This document shows positions 10,801 to 19,774 of a stretch of 64,000 bases of DNA, piece by piece. This DNA comes from Prorocentrum cordatum (taxonomy: Eukaryota; Sar; Dinophyceae; Prorocentrales; Prorocentraceae). The stretch spans positions 304,321-368,320 of the forward strand of contig CAUYUJ010014337.1 in the NCBI GenBank assembly GCA_963575745.1, given 5' to 3'. The position numbers and the translations under genes are program-made. Positions within the stretch are counted from its first letter, which is position 1. Each line of letters begins with the position of its first letter. The notes beneath the pieces are model-generated. The model made no database searches. It was not told the DNA's origin and was given only the letters and a program-made list of their open reading frames with translations.

Positions 10801-11289
10801 TTGTCACACAACAAAAAAAAACATAGGATCTACTAGCCCCCACCCACCGACCCCTGCTCGACCCCCCCCCCCCCACCCTGATGATATCCGCCCCCTGGGG
10901 GGGGGATCAAATTGCAAACGATGTTGCCCCAACGTCCCTTCACTATGGGAACTCGCACCGTGCCAATCACGCTGGTTTCGACCCCCCCCCGACCATTCTC
11001 TGCAACTCAATACTAAACGCGCACATCCGTTTACCACACAACGAATCACACACATTCACACACATACTTCACGTTGTGATATGAAAAACGGACGAAGTAT
11101 ACACGCGCGCGTCGTCGAAAACGCATGCCAACATCTGCCAACGAACAACCAAGCGTGTCGCAAAGACTTCAAAACCGGAGGCCCCGAACGCGCAATGAAA
11201 CACACTGTGTTGCACCACCCGTCATCGAAGAAGGGCGCCTGCGCACTTCTCCAAATTATTCAACGAAACTTAGGTTGATCAACGTTTCA
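10801..11289. other. Unassigned stretch with homopolymer runs
   Basis: Poly-A (10811-10819), poly-C (10862-10873 and 10982-10990) and poly-G (10906-10912) runs, plus one diverged CGCGCGTCGTCG repeat near 11105. No coding signal. Confidence 0.5.
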
Positions 11290-11830
11290 CCAAACGCAAC
11301 CAATCAAGGCTCTCGCGAAAGCGTGTCGGAATCACTCGAAGGTTCTTGCGCGCATGCTGGGGGGCCACGACCCTTGTCAAACACTACCATTCGGGCCAGT
11401 CGCGCGCGTCGGCCGCGCGCGCATGCCAAAATCCTTCGAAACTTCCGCAACCGACGCGCAGGCAACATCATTGCCACTTGCGTGATCAACATTGGCGCCG
11501 CCATTGGCCTTGCCGTCGTCCTTCTTATCGTCGCTACTAGCATCGCTACTACCTTGATCGTGTCTGCCGATGTCGACGTCGCCATGATACCGCGCTCGCC
11601 CAACTCACTGGCTCGTGCTGAAATGCCCGCGCGTCAGCGCGGCCTGCGGGGCGCGCTGGGATAGGCCCAGCGGTCAGCGCCACCGCGGCCACTTTGTGCG
11701 CAAACCCACGCGCGCTAGCGCGGTCGCGGCGATGCGCCAGGCAGCGCCAAGCAGACATCACAATCGCCGTCGAAAGGGTTTTGCAAACCAACTTGCGAGT
11801 GAAAGGGGGGATGCGTGCACGAGCAGTGAA
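11290..11830. repeat. 570-bp dispersed repeat, copy 2
   Basis: Homologous to 8700-9270; see that entry. The order of shared blocks is conserved. Confidence 0.8.
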
Positions 11831-11977
11831 GCTGAACCGTTCACGGACGAACGCGAACCGATTGCATCACACATATGCGTGTGCAGGCGGGGGTTAAAGC
11901 GGTAGCTCATAAGGAATAAAGGGGAGCCACAACATGCAATGATCACTCACACTGGGCGTTGCCCCTTCTTACTCCCT

Positions 11978-12346
11978 CTACTCGTTGGCCAAAGCTGTTG
12001 ACAGAGCTTCGAGTGCCTCGAGACAACGGCACCAGCATGTGCGAGCCGCAGGGCTCACCCCGAGGCCACGGCAGAATTCACACCTCGAGTGTACCACCGT
12101 CGTGCAACGACTGGGGTCAGAACGCCGTCCCAAGAGGGCCTCGAGGGGGAGCAGACTCGCACCGCGCTGTGCCCAGAAGCCCGAGAACAAGAAGCGAAGC
12201 TCTCGCGAGACGATGAACGGGCAAGAGCGGCCAGGCAGAGAAGGAGCCTGGACGGCATGGCACAGGGCGGACTGCGGGCGGGCCACAAAGGCTGCCATGC
12301 ATTCTGATGCGGCCAACGTTCGCTCATTACCCCTCCGCCCACACAT
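11978..12346 (-). CDS. Small Cys-rich ORF in tandem unit 1, function unknown
   Basis: A 122-codon frame on the minus strand. Its C-terminal third, CTTVVHSRCEFCRGLGV followed by a CWCRC cluster and a Leu/Ala helix-like end (LEALEALSTALANE), has cysteine spacing that could bind zinc. Unit 2 keeps the same C-terminus in frame (CATVVHSRCEFCRGLGV, ending TALADE at about 12467), with mainly conservative changes, which favours protein coding. The upstream halves of the two units differ completely beyond about 12690, as if different first exons had been joined. The start is uncertain: the first ATG of the frame may be at 12298 or upstream. No family is recognised. Confidence 0.4.
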   Translation of the reverse strand: MCGRRGNERTLAASECMAAFVARPQSALCHAVQAPSLPGRSCPFIVSRELRFLFSGFWAQRGASLLPLEALLGRRSDPSRCTTVVHSRCEFCRGLGVSPAARTCWCRCLEALEALSTALANE

Positions 12347-12365
12347 TGACCGTAAACGTGTTCAT
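12290..12365 (-). repeat. 77-bp leader, second copy
   Basis: Counterpart of 19692-19768 at the 5' side of tandem unit 1; a two-base CA deletion and a few substitutions distinguish it. Confidence 0.75.
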
Positions 12366-12369
12366 GTGT

Positions 12370-12690
12370 GTGCAGGCGGGGGTTAAAGCGGTAGCTCACA
12401 AGGAATAAAGGGGAGCCACAACATGCACTGATCACTCACACTGGGCGTTGCCCCTTCTTACTCCCTCTACTCGTCGGCCAAAGCTGTTGACAGAGCTTCG
12501 AGTGCCTCGAGACAACGGCACCAGCATGTGCGAGCCACAGGGCTCACCCCGAGGCCACGGCAGAATTCACACCTCGAGTGCACCACCGTCGCGCAGCGAC
12601 CGGGGTCAGAACGCCGTCCCAAGAGGGCCTCGAGGGGGAGCAGACACGCACCACGCTGTGCCCAGAAGCCCGAGAAGAAGAAGCTCTCCA
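12370..12690. repeat. Tandem unit 2 (partial)
   Basis: Nearly identical to the first 310 bp of unit 1, including the end of the Cys-rich ORF (minus strand, stop near 12467). It lacks the 77-bp leader; upstream on the minus strand (12691-13085) the sequence is unrelated to unit 1. Confidence 0.8.
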
Positions 12691-13509
12691 CACCAAGAAC
12701 ACCCAAAAGCTCTCCAATGTGTTCCGAAATATGGCCGAAGGCCGCCCACAACATTCTTCAGAGTCGCACCTGGCCTGGATTTGAGGTTTCTTGCAACAGT
12801 ATGCCCGAGCACGGGCAATCGAGGTCCTGAGAAAGACTGGAGCGAGGAACGGGTGGCAGCGGAAAACGCATGTCGGCCAACAAATCGTGGCCCCACCTGA
12901 GTGTAAATCTTGCTGTCTTTATGAGCTCCAATGACCTCGAAGCACACTTTAGGCAAGTCGCCTGTCAGCAAGTATTCATGCGTAGCACCGCCTCTGCGCA
13001 TATACAGACTAGGCCGATGCGCGCGCCCGATCCTCGCAGGCCAGTGCGAACAAGCAAATGAAAGGAGCGAGGAGACTAGGGCCATGAACGCCCGTCACGC
13101 TGCAGCTGCATACGGATGACCGCTCCCCCAAGCGGGTCATCTAGCGTCATCGTCTCTCGTGCTCCCGTTTTGACAGGCTGTCCTTGTCTATGGCAACGAC
13201 ATTATGCTCTGCCGCAAGGCTAGAGCTGAAATCATGCGCGCCAGAGTACTGCTGGCGCGTCCCCAACAGGTGCTGCACCAAACTCAGTGTAACGTTAGCT
13301 TGGCTCCTGGTGGCACCCTCGGCCCACAGCAAGATAAACTTGCAATGTGACATCCGCGTCTTCCCATTGGACGGCAACGGCAGATTCATGGCGTTAAGAT
13401 GGCCGACGAACTGCTGGCTGCTCGACGGAATCTAGCGAGAGCGGCAGCGCCGATCCGCGCATCTTGCAGCTTCCCCAGGCCAGCTCTGGCCGTGCGCTTG
13501 TCGGCGGGG
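12691..13509. other. 3' flank or tail of the retroelement, unassigned
   Basis: Between the small tandem units and the end of the retroelement polyprotein. Minus-strand frames at 13085-12606 (with PKVCFEVIGAHKDSKIY) and 13389-13147 (with LAAEHNVVAIDKDSLSK) have protein-like composition but no recognised domain. No tyrosine recombinase, integrase or second terminal repeat was seen, so the 3' limit of the element is not defined. Confidence 0.4.
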
Positions 13510-14889
13510 CTAGACCGCTTCCCCTTCCTTCAGGCGCGACGGCGCGTCCGCGGGGTCCCGAGCAGATGAGGTGAACCCGAATGCTGCCCGCGCGCCCATC
13601 GCCAGCTCCCAGGCCGAGAAGCTGCGCACAACCTTGTTGAGCTGACTGCTGCTTGAGCGGCGCTGTGGGAGCGCACCGATATTGACCATGCTGTCGAGGA
13701 GGTGCAAGAAGACTCGCTGCTGTCGGCTCAACAATCGAGCACGCCATCGAATCATCAGCAGCGCGCCCTGGCACTCCAGTACATTGATATGTTCAGGAAC
13801 ATCCCACACCAGCTGTCGTGCCTTACGCCATTGCCAAAGACCTGCATCAATATCTTGCCGAGGGAAAACTTTGCTGAGCTCCTCAGAGCTCCCGTCACCA
13901 CGAAGGTCCGCACCATTGCTGTGGCACGCCATCACAAGGCCCATCACCAGCCTACGCGAGACATCCGCATCACGCCAGGACGTAGCATCGCGTTTGGCCA
14001 GCTCTGCAAGCAGCACCTCTGCATGACATGCTTCGGACTGACTGCAGTGGCAGACCAGCTTGGCACCGCGCAGGTCCTCCAGGCGGCGAAGCAGCTCGGG
14101 CTGCTTGCGCAGCCATCCAGCAAACAGCGCCACCGCGTCCTCGCGGGAGCAACTCGGGCCCACTGCGAACGGGCTGCCGAAACACGACGGGGCGAGGCCC
14201 CAGCGCCGTGAGCCGCGGCCGACGTAGACGAGCCTGTTGGCCGCCGCCGGCGCCGCTGCGGCGGGTTCCTCGCCCGCCTGCTGCCGCTCGGCCGATGCGG
14301 CTGCGCTGCAGGCCAGCAGCTCGCCGCGGACCTCCGCGTCGACCTCCACGCGGCTGCGTCGCAGCGAGGTGACGCCACCTGCCCACAGCTTCCGCCCGCC
14401 AGCCCAGGCCCGAGCGCTCTCGCGCAGCTCGGGCATGGGCGGCGCCGCCACCAGCAGCCCAGCCACAACAGCCCAGTGCGCCAGCAGCCACGCCACCACC
14501 TCGCACTGGAACGAATTGCCGATCAGCGAACGCCTCAGCCCCTCGTACTTGCCGGGCTCAGCCTTCGCCGCGCTGCTGGTCATGCAGGGCACGGCGTGGC
14601 CTTCGGCGAAGCCCATCAGCTTCTCCCTCATCACCGCGTCAGGAGGCGCGATCCGTCCGTCAGGCCAGTGAATGCACCACCTGTCACGGAACTGGTATGG
14701 CGGCGCCGCAAAGGCCGCCTCCTCCCAGCGCGTCAGCTCAGCCGCCGTGCACTCCCCGATGCCCGCGGGCCTGGGGCGCGGCTGCGAGCGCGGCGCCCGG
14801 CGAACGAACGTAGGGAGGGGCTCGCCACCCTCCGCCCCAGGGCAACGCGCGCCAGCCGGCAGCCACTCCTCGAGCGGCGGGCGCTCCAC
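13510..14889 (-). CDS. Pol segment: methyltransferase C-terminus, DUF4326-like domain, distal half of RNase H
   Basis: This 459-codon frame directly continues the previous one after a single TAG. Residues 88-94 (REKLMGF) match C5-methyltransferase motif IX and residues 119-127 (RRSLIGNSF) motif X with its GN pair. Residues 220-300 resemble DUF4326, with VYVGRGS, SPFAVG, an arginine-acidic helix, and KLVCHCSQSEACHAEVL holding CHC and CH. Residues 368-372 (INVLE) supply the glutamate, 397-400 (LLDS) an aspartate and 445-452 (DPADAPSR) the last aspartate of an RNase H fold, in the pattern used by DIRS-like retroelements. The first RNase H strand lies about 680 residues upstream in the preceding frame, so RNase H is split by the methyltransferase and DUF4326-like insert. 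It begins with GTG after the stop, so it has no plausible eukaryotic start and must depend on readthrough, or is dead. Confidence 0.8.
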   Translation of the reverse strand: MERPPLEEWLPAGARCPGAEGGEPLPTFVRRAPRSQPRPRPAGIGECTAAELTRWEEAAFAAPPYQFRDRWCIHWPDGRIAPPDAVMREKLMGFAEGHAVPCMTSSAAKAEPGKYEGLRRSLIGNSFQCEVVAWLLAHWAVVAGLLVAAPPMPELRESARAWAGGRKLWAGGVTSLRRSRVEVDAEVRGELLACSAAASAERQQAGEEPAAAAPAAANRLVYVGRGSRRWGLAPSCFGSPFAVGPSCSREDAVALFAGWLRKQPELLRRLEDLRGAKLVCHCSQSEACHAEVLLAELAKRDATSWRDADVSRRLVMGLVMACHSNGADLRGDGSSEELSKVFPRQDIDAGLWQWRKARQLVWDVPEHINVLECQGALLMIRWRARLLSRQQRVFLHLLDSMVNIGALPQRRSSSSQLNKVVRSFSAWELAMGARAAFGFTSSARDPADAPSRLKEGEAV

Positions 14890-16590
14890 CTACAGCGACA
14901 CGCGGCACAGGCGGCGAGAGGCGCCGCCCTTGGTCAGTACCATCACGGTCTTGGCCTCGCACGACGGCAGCAGGTCCCAGGACGGCCAGTAGAGACGAGG
15001 ACGCCTCACCCAGCCAATGTCACCAGCCTCAACCTCCAAGGGGATCCGCTCGAACAACCCGCTGAGGTGAAGGAAGTCGGACTCTGCCATTGATGCCACA
15101 TTTTCCCCAAGGAAGTCAACGCTCACCTCGGGCATGGCCGCGCGCAGGCCTCGGATGACCCTCGCCGTGTGATCGACAAGCGAGGCGCGCGAGTCCGACG
15201 AGCCCTTGCGGTCGACGTTCAAGCTCGTGTAGATCTGGCATGGGAAGCCGCCGATGACCACCACGCGGGCGATGCGGCCACGGGCCCGCAGCAGACCAGC
15301 CAGGGCAGCAGGGCCAGCAGATGTAACATCTCCGAGGTGCTGCGTGCCAGGGTAAGCGCGTCGCGCGACGCGAACCGCTTGCGGGTCCACCTCGAACGAC
15401 AGGTGCACCGCTGGTACCAGGCCCAGTATCTCGAAGGCTCGACGTCCGCCACCGATACCATCAAAGACGGTGATCAGGGCGATCTCCTCCTCGCAGGCGG
15501 CGTTGGCGGGCCGCTGGCGCCTGCCCGCAACGACTCGCCCGCGCTCGGTAAGCGCCGTGCTGTACACCACGGCCCCAGCGGCCTCCGACGCGTCCGACGC
15601 CGTCACCAGGTGATCGACATCGAGCCTCATGTCGGCCACGCAGAGTCCCGACAGGGCTAGGCACATCAGCAAGTCCTCGATCACGTCCACGCTGAAGCGG
15701 CCTCCACAGCGCGGGTCGTTGAGCCACTTCCAGGTGTAAGCGAAGCTCGCGGCCAGCGGGCGGCGGAAGCAGTGCACGCGAACCCAGCGCCCAAGAATAA
15801 TACGCATCAATCGCATGCTGGCTCGCCTCTTGCCCAGAGACCAGAGCGCGAGGCTGGCCATCTCAGTGCTGTGTCCTGCAAGTGGCCGACGGACACCCTC
15901 AACACCGTCAACATGCTCGCCCAGAATGGTGGCGCGCACCACGCGGTGCAGGTCCTTGCCCGGGGAGCCAGGTGACCCTGCTGCCTCGTAGCAGACTCGA
16001 GCGTCAGTCAGCAGCTCGGGGACCGTCCCGCGTAACTTGTCGGCCTCAGATTTGTCGACGATCTCGGCGATCTCTAAGTTGTCGATGTGCACCATCCAAG
16101 CAGGCGGGCAGGGCTTCCCTGCACCAAGCGGCAGGCGGCGGCGCCGGGTAATCTCGCAGCTGGGGCTCAGGCCGCGAGGCACCGCGCCGCTGCGGCGCAG
16201 CATGTTGCGATGAAGGTGAGTCGTGACCCCCGCCGCGCTGATCCAGCCCATGCCGATTACCCGCAGGCAGATGTGGGTAGCGCCGCCGTCCTTGAGGCCC
16301 AGTAGGCGCGACGGCACGGGCGGCCCGATCACCATGCACGGCCGCCGCGGCGGCGGTGCACGGAAGACGTAGAAGAAGGCCTTCCTGTCGGCACCGCTCC
16401 ACAGCAAGTCCTCGGACTCCGTCAAGACCAGGCCGTTCAGCTGGCTCATCGTCGGCATCTCGGGCGTGTCGCCAACGATGCACTCCTGGCAGGCGTTCGA
16501 CGGGATCAGATTGGTGATGAGCCTGAGCACGGGCCTCAGCATCCCGTCCCTGGCACTTGACAGGGGCGTCGTGGGCCTTCGGAACGCCAA
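14890..16590 (-). CDS. Pol segment: RT core, first RNase H strand, C5-cytosine methyltransferase motifs I-VIII
   Basis: In this frame residues 18-30 (LRPVLRLITNLIP) are the RT finger/palm motif, 56-86 an RT segment with ESEDLLWSGADRKAFFYVF, and 168-171 (HIDN) stands at the catalytic YxDD position in the variant form common in dinoflagellate elements. Residues 330-342 (TASDASEAAGAVV) are the first RNase H strand with its aspartate. Then comes a C5-methyltransferase: motif I FDGIGGGRRA (376-385), motif II glutamate in FEVDP (399-403), motif III GDV (420-422), motif IV GGFPCQ (447-452) with the catalytic cysteine, motif VI GENV (495-498) and motif VIII RRPRLYW (529-535). The enzyme would transfer methyl from S-adenosylmethionine to cytosine C5. 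The frame ends at a TAG at 14892-14890 inside the domain. RT residues upstream are in another frame (see 16591-18070). Confidence 0.85.
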   Translation of the reverse strand: MAFRRPTTPLSSARDGMLRPVLRLITNLIPSNACQECIVGDTPEMPTMSQLNGLVLTESEDLLWSGADRKAFFYVFRAPPPRRPCMVIGPPVPSRLLGLKDGGATHICLRVIGMGWISAAGVTTHLHRNMLRRSGAVPRGLSPSCEITRRRRLPLGAGKPCPPAWMVHIDNLEIAEIVDKSEADKLRGTVPELLTDARVCYEAAGSPGSPGKDLHRVVRATILGEHVDGVEGVRRPLAGHSTEMASLALWSLGKRRASMRLMRIILGRWVRVHCFRRPLAASFAYTWKWLNDPRCGGRFSVDVIEDLLMCLALSGLCVADMRLDVDHLVTASDASEAAGAVVYSTALTERGRVVAGRRQRPANAACEEEIALITVFDGIGGGRRAFEILGLVPAVHLSFEVDPQAVRVARRAYPGTQHLGDVTSAGPAALAGLLRARGRIARVVVIGGFPCQIYTSLNVDRKGSSDSRASLVDHTARVIRGLRAAMPEVSVDFLGENVASMAESDFLHLSGLFERIPLEVEAGDIGWVRRPRLYWPSWDLLPSCEAKTVMVLTKGGASRRLCRVSL

Positions 16591-18070
16591 AGGCTCCGTT
16601 CAGCAGCGGCGACCCATCCCGGCACGCGATGTCAGGCGCGGAGATCGGGCCGACCATCCCGCGCTCATGAAGGGCCTCAACGATGCGATGCCACTCGCCT
16701 TCCGAGGCCCAAACCCGCGCCGAAGTCGGCGCCGCACGGCGCAGCGCAGGCGGCAGCAGCACCAGCCCAGGATCCAGCAACGCGTCCCGCACGAAGCCCG
16801 TCGCGACGTCGGCCGCCTCAATCGAGGCCGCAACACCAGGCGGCGGTAAGCCGTCCAGCACCTGCTCCAGGGTCAGCTTGTGAGGCGCGGTGATCTCGGC
16901 GCCACCGTAGCCGATCTTGCGGTCCTTCAGGCGGTCCTCCCAGTTGAGCTCCGCAGGCAGGCTGGTCTCGATGCGCGTCGCCAGGTACAGGCGGCGGCCC
17001 AGGGCCGCCAAGGCTGCCCGCTGAGCAGCGTTCGGGCGCCTGCGGCAATGGCGCGCGAACTTCAGCGAGCGAAAGCCTGCCTCCCAGTTGAGCGCCAGCA
17101 CCGTGACAACCAGCCTGCAGTGGAGTGCCTCCCAGCTCAGGTCGCTAAGGTCGTCGCCGTCGCGCACGACGTCGGTCTTCGCGATGGTAGGGTACGGTAA
17201 CGGCAGCAAGTCACGTTGCAGCCGACCTCCCATGGTGGCCATATGCTCGCGCAGCTGAGGTTTGAGGGAGTCGCGGACGTAGCGACCGAACGAACCGGGG
17301 AAGTCCCTGACGAGGTTGAGCAAGATCGGGCCCACGTCATAGGGCTCACGGAGCAAATCACCAGCAGCACCAGCAAGTTCTCTCCAGTCCTCCAGAGGAT
17401 CGTGTCGAGGAAAATCATCATCAGCAGTGGGAGATGGCGATCCCAGAGGGGCAGCAGCGCAGTGGTCAGGTAGCGAACGAGACGGCGAGGCCCCAGGCGG
17501 TCCGCGCGGCGCAGCAGCCTGCAAAGGAGCGGCCGCTGCAGCCCGGGCGTCATCAGCAGGGGCATCGTCACCATGCGCTCTCACCGCGCCGCCGCCGGGG
17601 GGCCAGCCCTGCGGCCGCCAGGCGGGCGGGGCCGCGAGCCGTTGGCTCTCCCTGCGTTGCGTCCCCTGCCGCCGCGGCGTCTCGGGCGACCGCGCCCTGC
17701 TTCCTGGGGCGCCGCCGCCGCCGCTGCTGGCTCGTCCTGCCTGAAGGTGTGGCGCTCGGGGCTCCCCGCCAGCACAACTCGGCGCGGGTGAGGGCTGTCC
17801 CCTCGGGGGGCCCGCTCCGCCTGAGGGGGCGGAGTCCGCGCGCGGGGGCCTGAGGGCGCTGCGGCGGGCCCCTCCTCGGCCCGAGGCGCTGCGGCTGGCG
17901 ACCCTGGAGCGCGAGCGGGGCTGCCCCCTCGGAGCGGGAAGTGGCGGAACCGTCCGCGGCCTCGACCCTTGCCCTTCCCGCGCGAGAGTTCCCGCGCTGG
18001 CTGAGGCGCGGGTCGAGAGGGGGAGCGCGGCCGCTGGCCCTCCCGCGCCCCCCCCCCCCCCTCGGGTCAC
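16591..18070 (-). CDS. Pol N-terminal segment: linker and start of RT
   Basis: Residues 1-215 are Arg/Pro/Ala/Gly-rich and poorly diagnostic. From DDFPRHDPLEDWRELAG (218-234) on, the frame looks coding, running through VRDSLKPQLREHMATMGG to NWEAGFRSLKFARHC and ending in the RT motif NGAFGVPK (491-498, near 16597). The next RT motif is in the other frame that opens at 16590, so a one-base-type shift lies between about 16575 and 16546. The frame begins at 18070 as GTG overlapping the gag stop TGA (18069-18067). It is the -1 frame relative to gag, and no ATG opens it, so expression by -1 frameshifting is likely if the element works. A run of at least 14 C at 18048-18061 just downstream is a likely site of length error. 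Confidence 0.7.
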
Positions 18071-19387
18071 CCGCGCCCCTGGCCGCGGCCGGACGCCCCG
18101 AAGGCTCCGCGGCTCCTGGCGCCCTCCAAGCGCCTCCGCAGCAGCGCCGAGCGCCGCGCCAGATCCTGCTCGTCCATCGACGCCAGCGACGGCCTCACGT
18201 CTGGGACAATCTCGAGCTCGCTCACAACCTGCCAGCCCGCGTCCGACAGAGAGAGCTCTAGCGCCTTGAACCTCTGCATCAGCACGTCGCTCAACTGCGG
18301 CAGGGCGCCGCTCTCCAACTGGTCCAGCGCCGTCGCCAAGGTCTGGAGCTCGCGCACCGCGTTGATCCGCAGCTGGGACACGGGGTGGTGGCCGAACACG
18401 ATGGCCTGCAAGTAGCCGACCACCTTCGGCCTCGTCTCAGAACCGTCCGCCCCCTCCCGCAGGCCCATGACGCGGGCGATGTTCTGCATCGCCTCGTCGT
18501 AGAGGGCGCCAGGCTGTCTCTCCACCAGCAGCCGTACGCTGCCGCCGCGAGAGGGGGCATCTCGAAAACGCGGCTCGCCTTCGCCGTCGCTGCGGCTGCC
18601 AGACTCGCTGCGAGCCCGTCGCCTGCCGCGGCCAGCCACGCTGCGGCCGCCACCGCCTCCGACCGCAAGCGCGCGGGCAGCTGCTGCGGCTGCCAGGCGG
18701 TCGGCGGCGGGCCCGCCAGGGATGGGAGCGGGACCGCCTCGACCAGCTCCACCACCACGGCCGCCGAAGGCGCTCGGCCGCACCCAAGGCTCCACCAGGC
18801 CGTGCGTCGAGCGCAGCCGAAGCCATTCCACGTGCAGGACGGCGCGCCCTGCCTGCGCAGGCTCGCCACACCGCGCAGGCCCCTGCGCGCAGAGGTGCAG
18901 CAGCCCAGCAGGACCGCCGCCGCGCGGAGGGAAGGCGCCGACAAAGCGCATCGCCTCAGCAGGCAGGGGCGCGCCCCTGAACTGCGCGCTCAGATGCTGG
19001 CCTCCAGCACAGGGCACGCCGACCTCGTCGATCTCGAACAGTGCGGTTCCACTGATCGCCAAGCGCCCCGAGGACAGGGGGGGGCGCGCCCGCGGCGCCC
19101 GCGCCAAGGGCTCCAGGCAAGCCAGGGAAGCCGCCGAGCCCTGGCACCACCGGCGCACCAGCCGCGCCGCCTCCAGCGCCTCCGCCAGCTGCACCTCCAG
19201 CCGCGGGCGCGAGGCCGCCTCCGAGGCCGACGGGCGCACCTTCCGCTCCAGCAGCCGCGCCTGCGCGCCCGCGAGCGCGCCGTCCTCCGCCATGTCCAGC
19301 GCCTCGGCCGCGGGCGGCAGCGGGAAGCACAGGAAGAGCCTTCGCCTTCGCCTTGGCCTTGGCCTTGGCCTTGGCCTTAGGCGGCAT
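18067..19387 (-). CDS. gag-like ORF1
   Basis: The likely start is the ATG at 19387-19385, giving MPPKAKAKAK, a lysine/alanine-repeat N-terminus of the kind seen in many dinoflagellate retroelement ORF1 proteins. The main frame opens at 19293, one frame off, so a frame change lies between. The region from 19293 encodes 408 residues. Residues 14-70 are helical and basic, 175-235 are Gly/Ala/Arg-rich, and 252-365 form a helical block with LVERQPGALYDEAMQNIA, LRINAVRELQTLATALDQL and DVLMQRFKALELSL. That block probably acts as the capsid-like or RNA-binding part. The end is Arg/Gly-rich (GRGQGRG), typical of nucleic-acid binding. It overlaps pol by four bases. No CCHC knuckle is present. Confidence 0.6.
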
Positions 19388-19661
19388 CGGGCGACAAGGT
19401 CGACAGAACCGTAATCTGCGCCGCCAACAGCCGCGCCTGCTCAACGAGCAGCGCCCGATCCTGCGGTGCCAGCCGCGCCTCGCGCGCCCCCTGCCGCGCC
19501 AGCGCGAGGAGGTAGCACAACTCGCACACCTCCAGGAGCGCGCCGCCCTCCGCGAGGGCCAGACTCTCGCCCTCGGCGAGGCGCCCCGTGCACCAGCCGC
19601 AGATCCGAGGCTGCTGGGCCCGCGGGGCGGCGAAGCGCGCGGTGGCGCAAGCAGGGAGCAT
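19377..19661 (-). CDS. Small Cys-rich ORF at the 5' end of the retroelement
   Basis: A 94-codon frame whose middle, ICGWCTGRLAEGESLALA then LLEVCELCYLLALAR, presents two CxxC pairs about 24 residues apart, a plausible zinc site, followed by a Leu/Ala-rich helix. It ends in TAA at 19379-19377, overlapping the ATG of ORF1 (19387) by a few codons in another frame. The cysteine pairs recall the small ORF of the tandem units at 11.9-12.7 kb, which share the upstream leader, but clear homology is not visible. It could instead be the N-terminal part of ORF1 before a frame change. Confidence 0.45.
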   Translation of the reverse strand: MLPACATARFAAPRAQQPRICGWCTGRLAEGESLALAEGGALLEVCELCYLLALARQGAREARLAPQDRALLVEQARLLAAQITVLSTLSPDAA

Positions 19662-19691
19662 CCCAGGCCCTCAAGGCCCTGATCCACAAAG

Positions 19692-19768
19692 GCGGCCATG
19701 CATTCTGATGCGGCCAACGTTCGCTCATTACCCCTCCGCCCACACACATTGACCGTGAACGTGTTCAT
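19692..19768 (-). repeat. 77-bp leader shared with the 12.3-kb tandem unit
   Basis: Reads on the minus strand from ATGAACACGTTCACGG through GGGCGGAGGGGTAATG to GAATGCATGGCCGCC. It is nearly identical to 12365-12290. Sequence similarity stops just after GCCTTTGTGG in both loci. It may be a shared promoter/5' UTR or terminal segment. Confidence 0.75.
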
Positions 19769-19774
19769 TGCGCC

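Larger units (their letters stand above)
11881..12369. repeat. 489-bp tandem unit 1 with a small minus-strand ORF
   Basis: Begins GTGCAGGCGGGGGTTAAAGC at 11881; the same string recurs at 12370, so the unit is 489 bp. Homology with unit 2 (12370-12690) runs until about 12195 of this unit. On the minus strand the unit starts with the 77-bp leader (12365-12290) that also starts the retroelement at 19768. Confidence 0.85.
13510..19768 (-). mobile_element. Retroelement encoding gag-like, RT, C5-methyltransferase, DUF4326-like and RNase H domains
   Basis: A minus-strand element of at least 6.26 kb. In order of transcription it holds a 77-bp leader (19768-19692), a Cys-rich ORF (19661-19377), a gag-like ORF starting MPPKAKAKAK (19387-18067), and a pol region (about 18100-13510) with RT, the first RNase H strand, a C5-cytosine methyltransferase, a DUF4326-like domain and the rest of RNase H. 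Dinoflagellate retrotransposons carrying cytosine methyltransferases are established; the DIRS-like style of the RNase H motifs is my inference. The copy is disrupted: a frame change in gag, a -1 step between gag and pol, a one-base-type shift inside RT, and one in-frame TAG inside the methyltransferase. No flanking terminal repeats or target duplication were found. Confidence 0.85.

Noticed and set aside
12691-13509. Tyrosine recombinase or integrase downstream of the retroelement RNase H
   Set aside because: No R-H-R-Y or DDE pattern was visible in any frame, so the DIRS-like assignment rests on RNase H style only.
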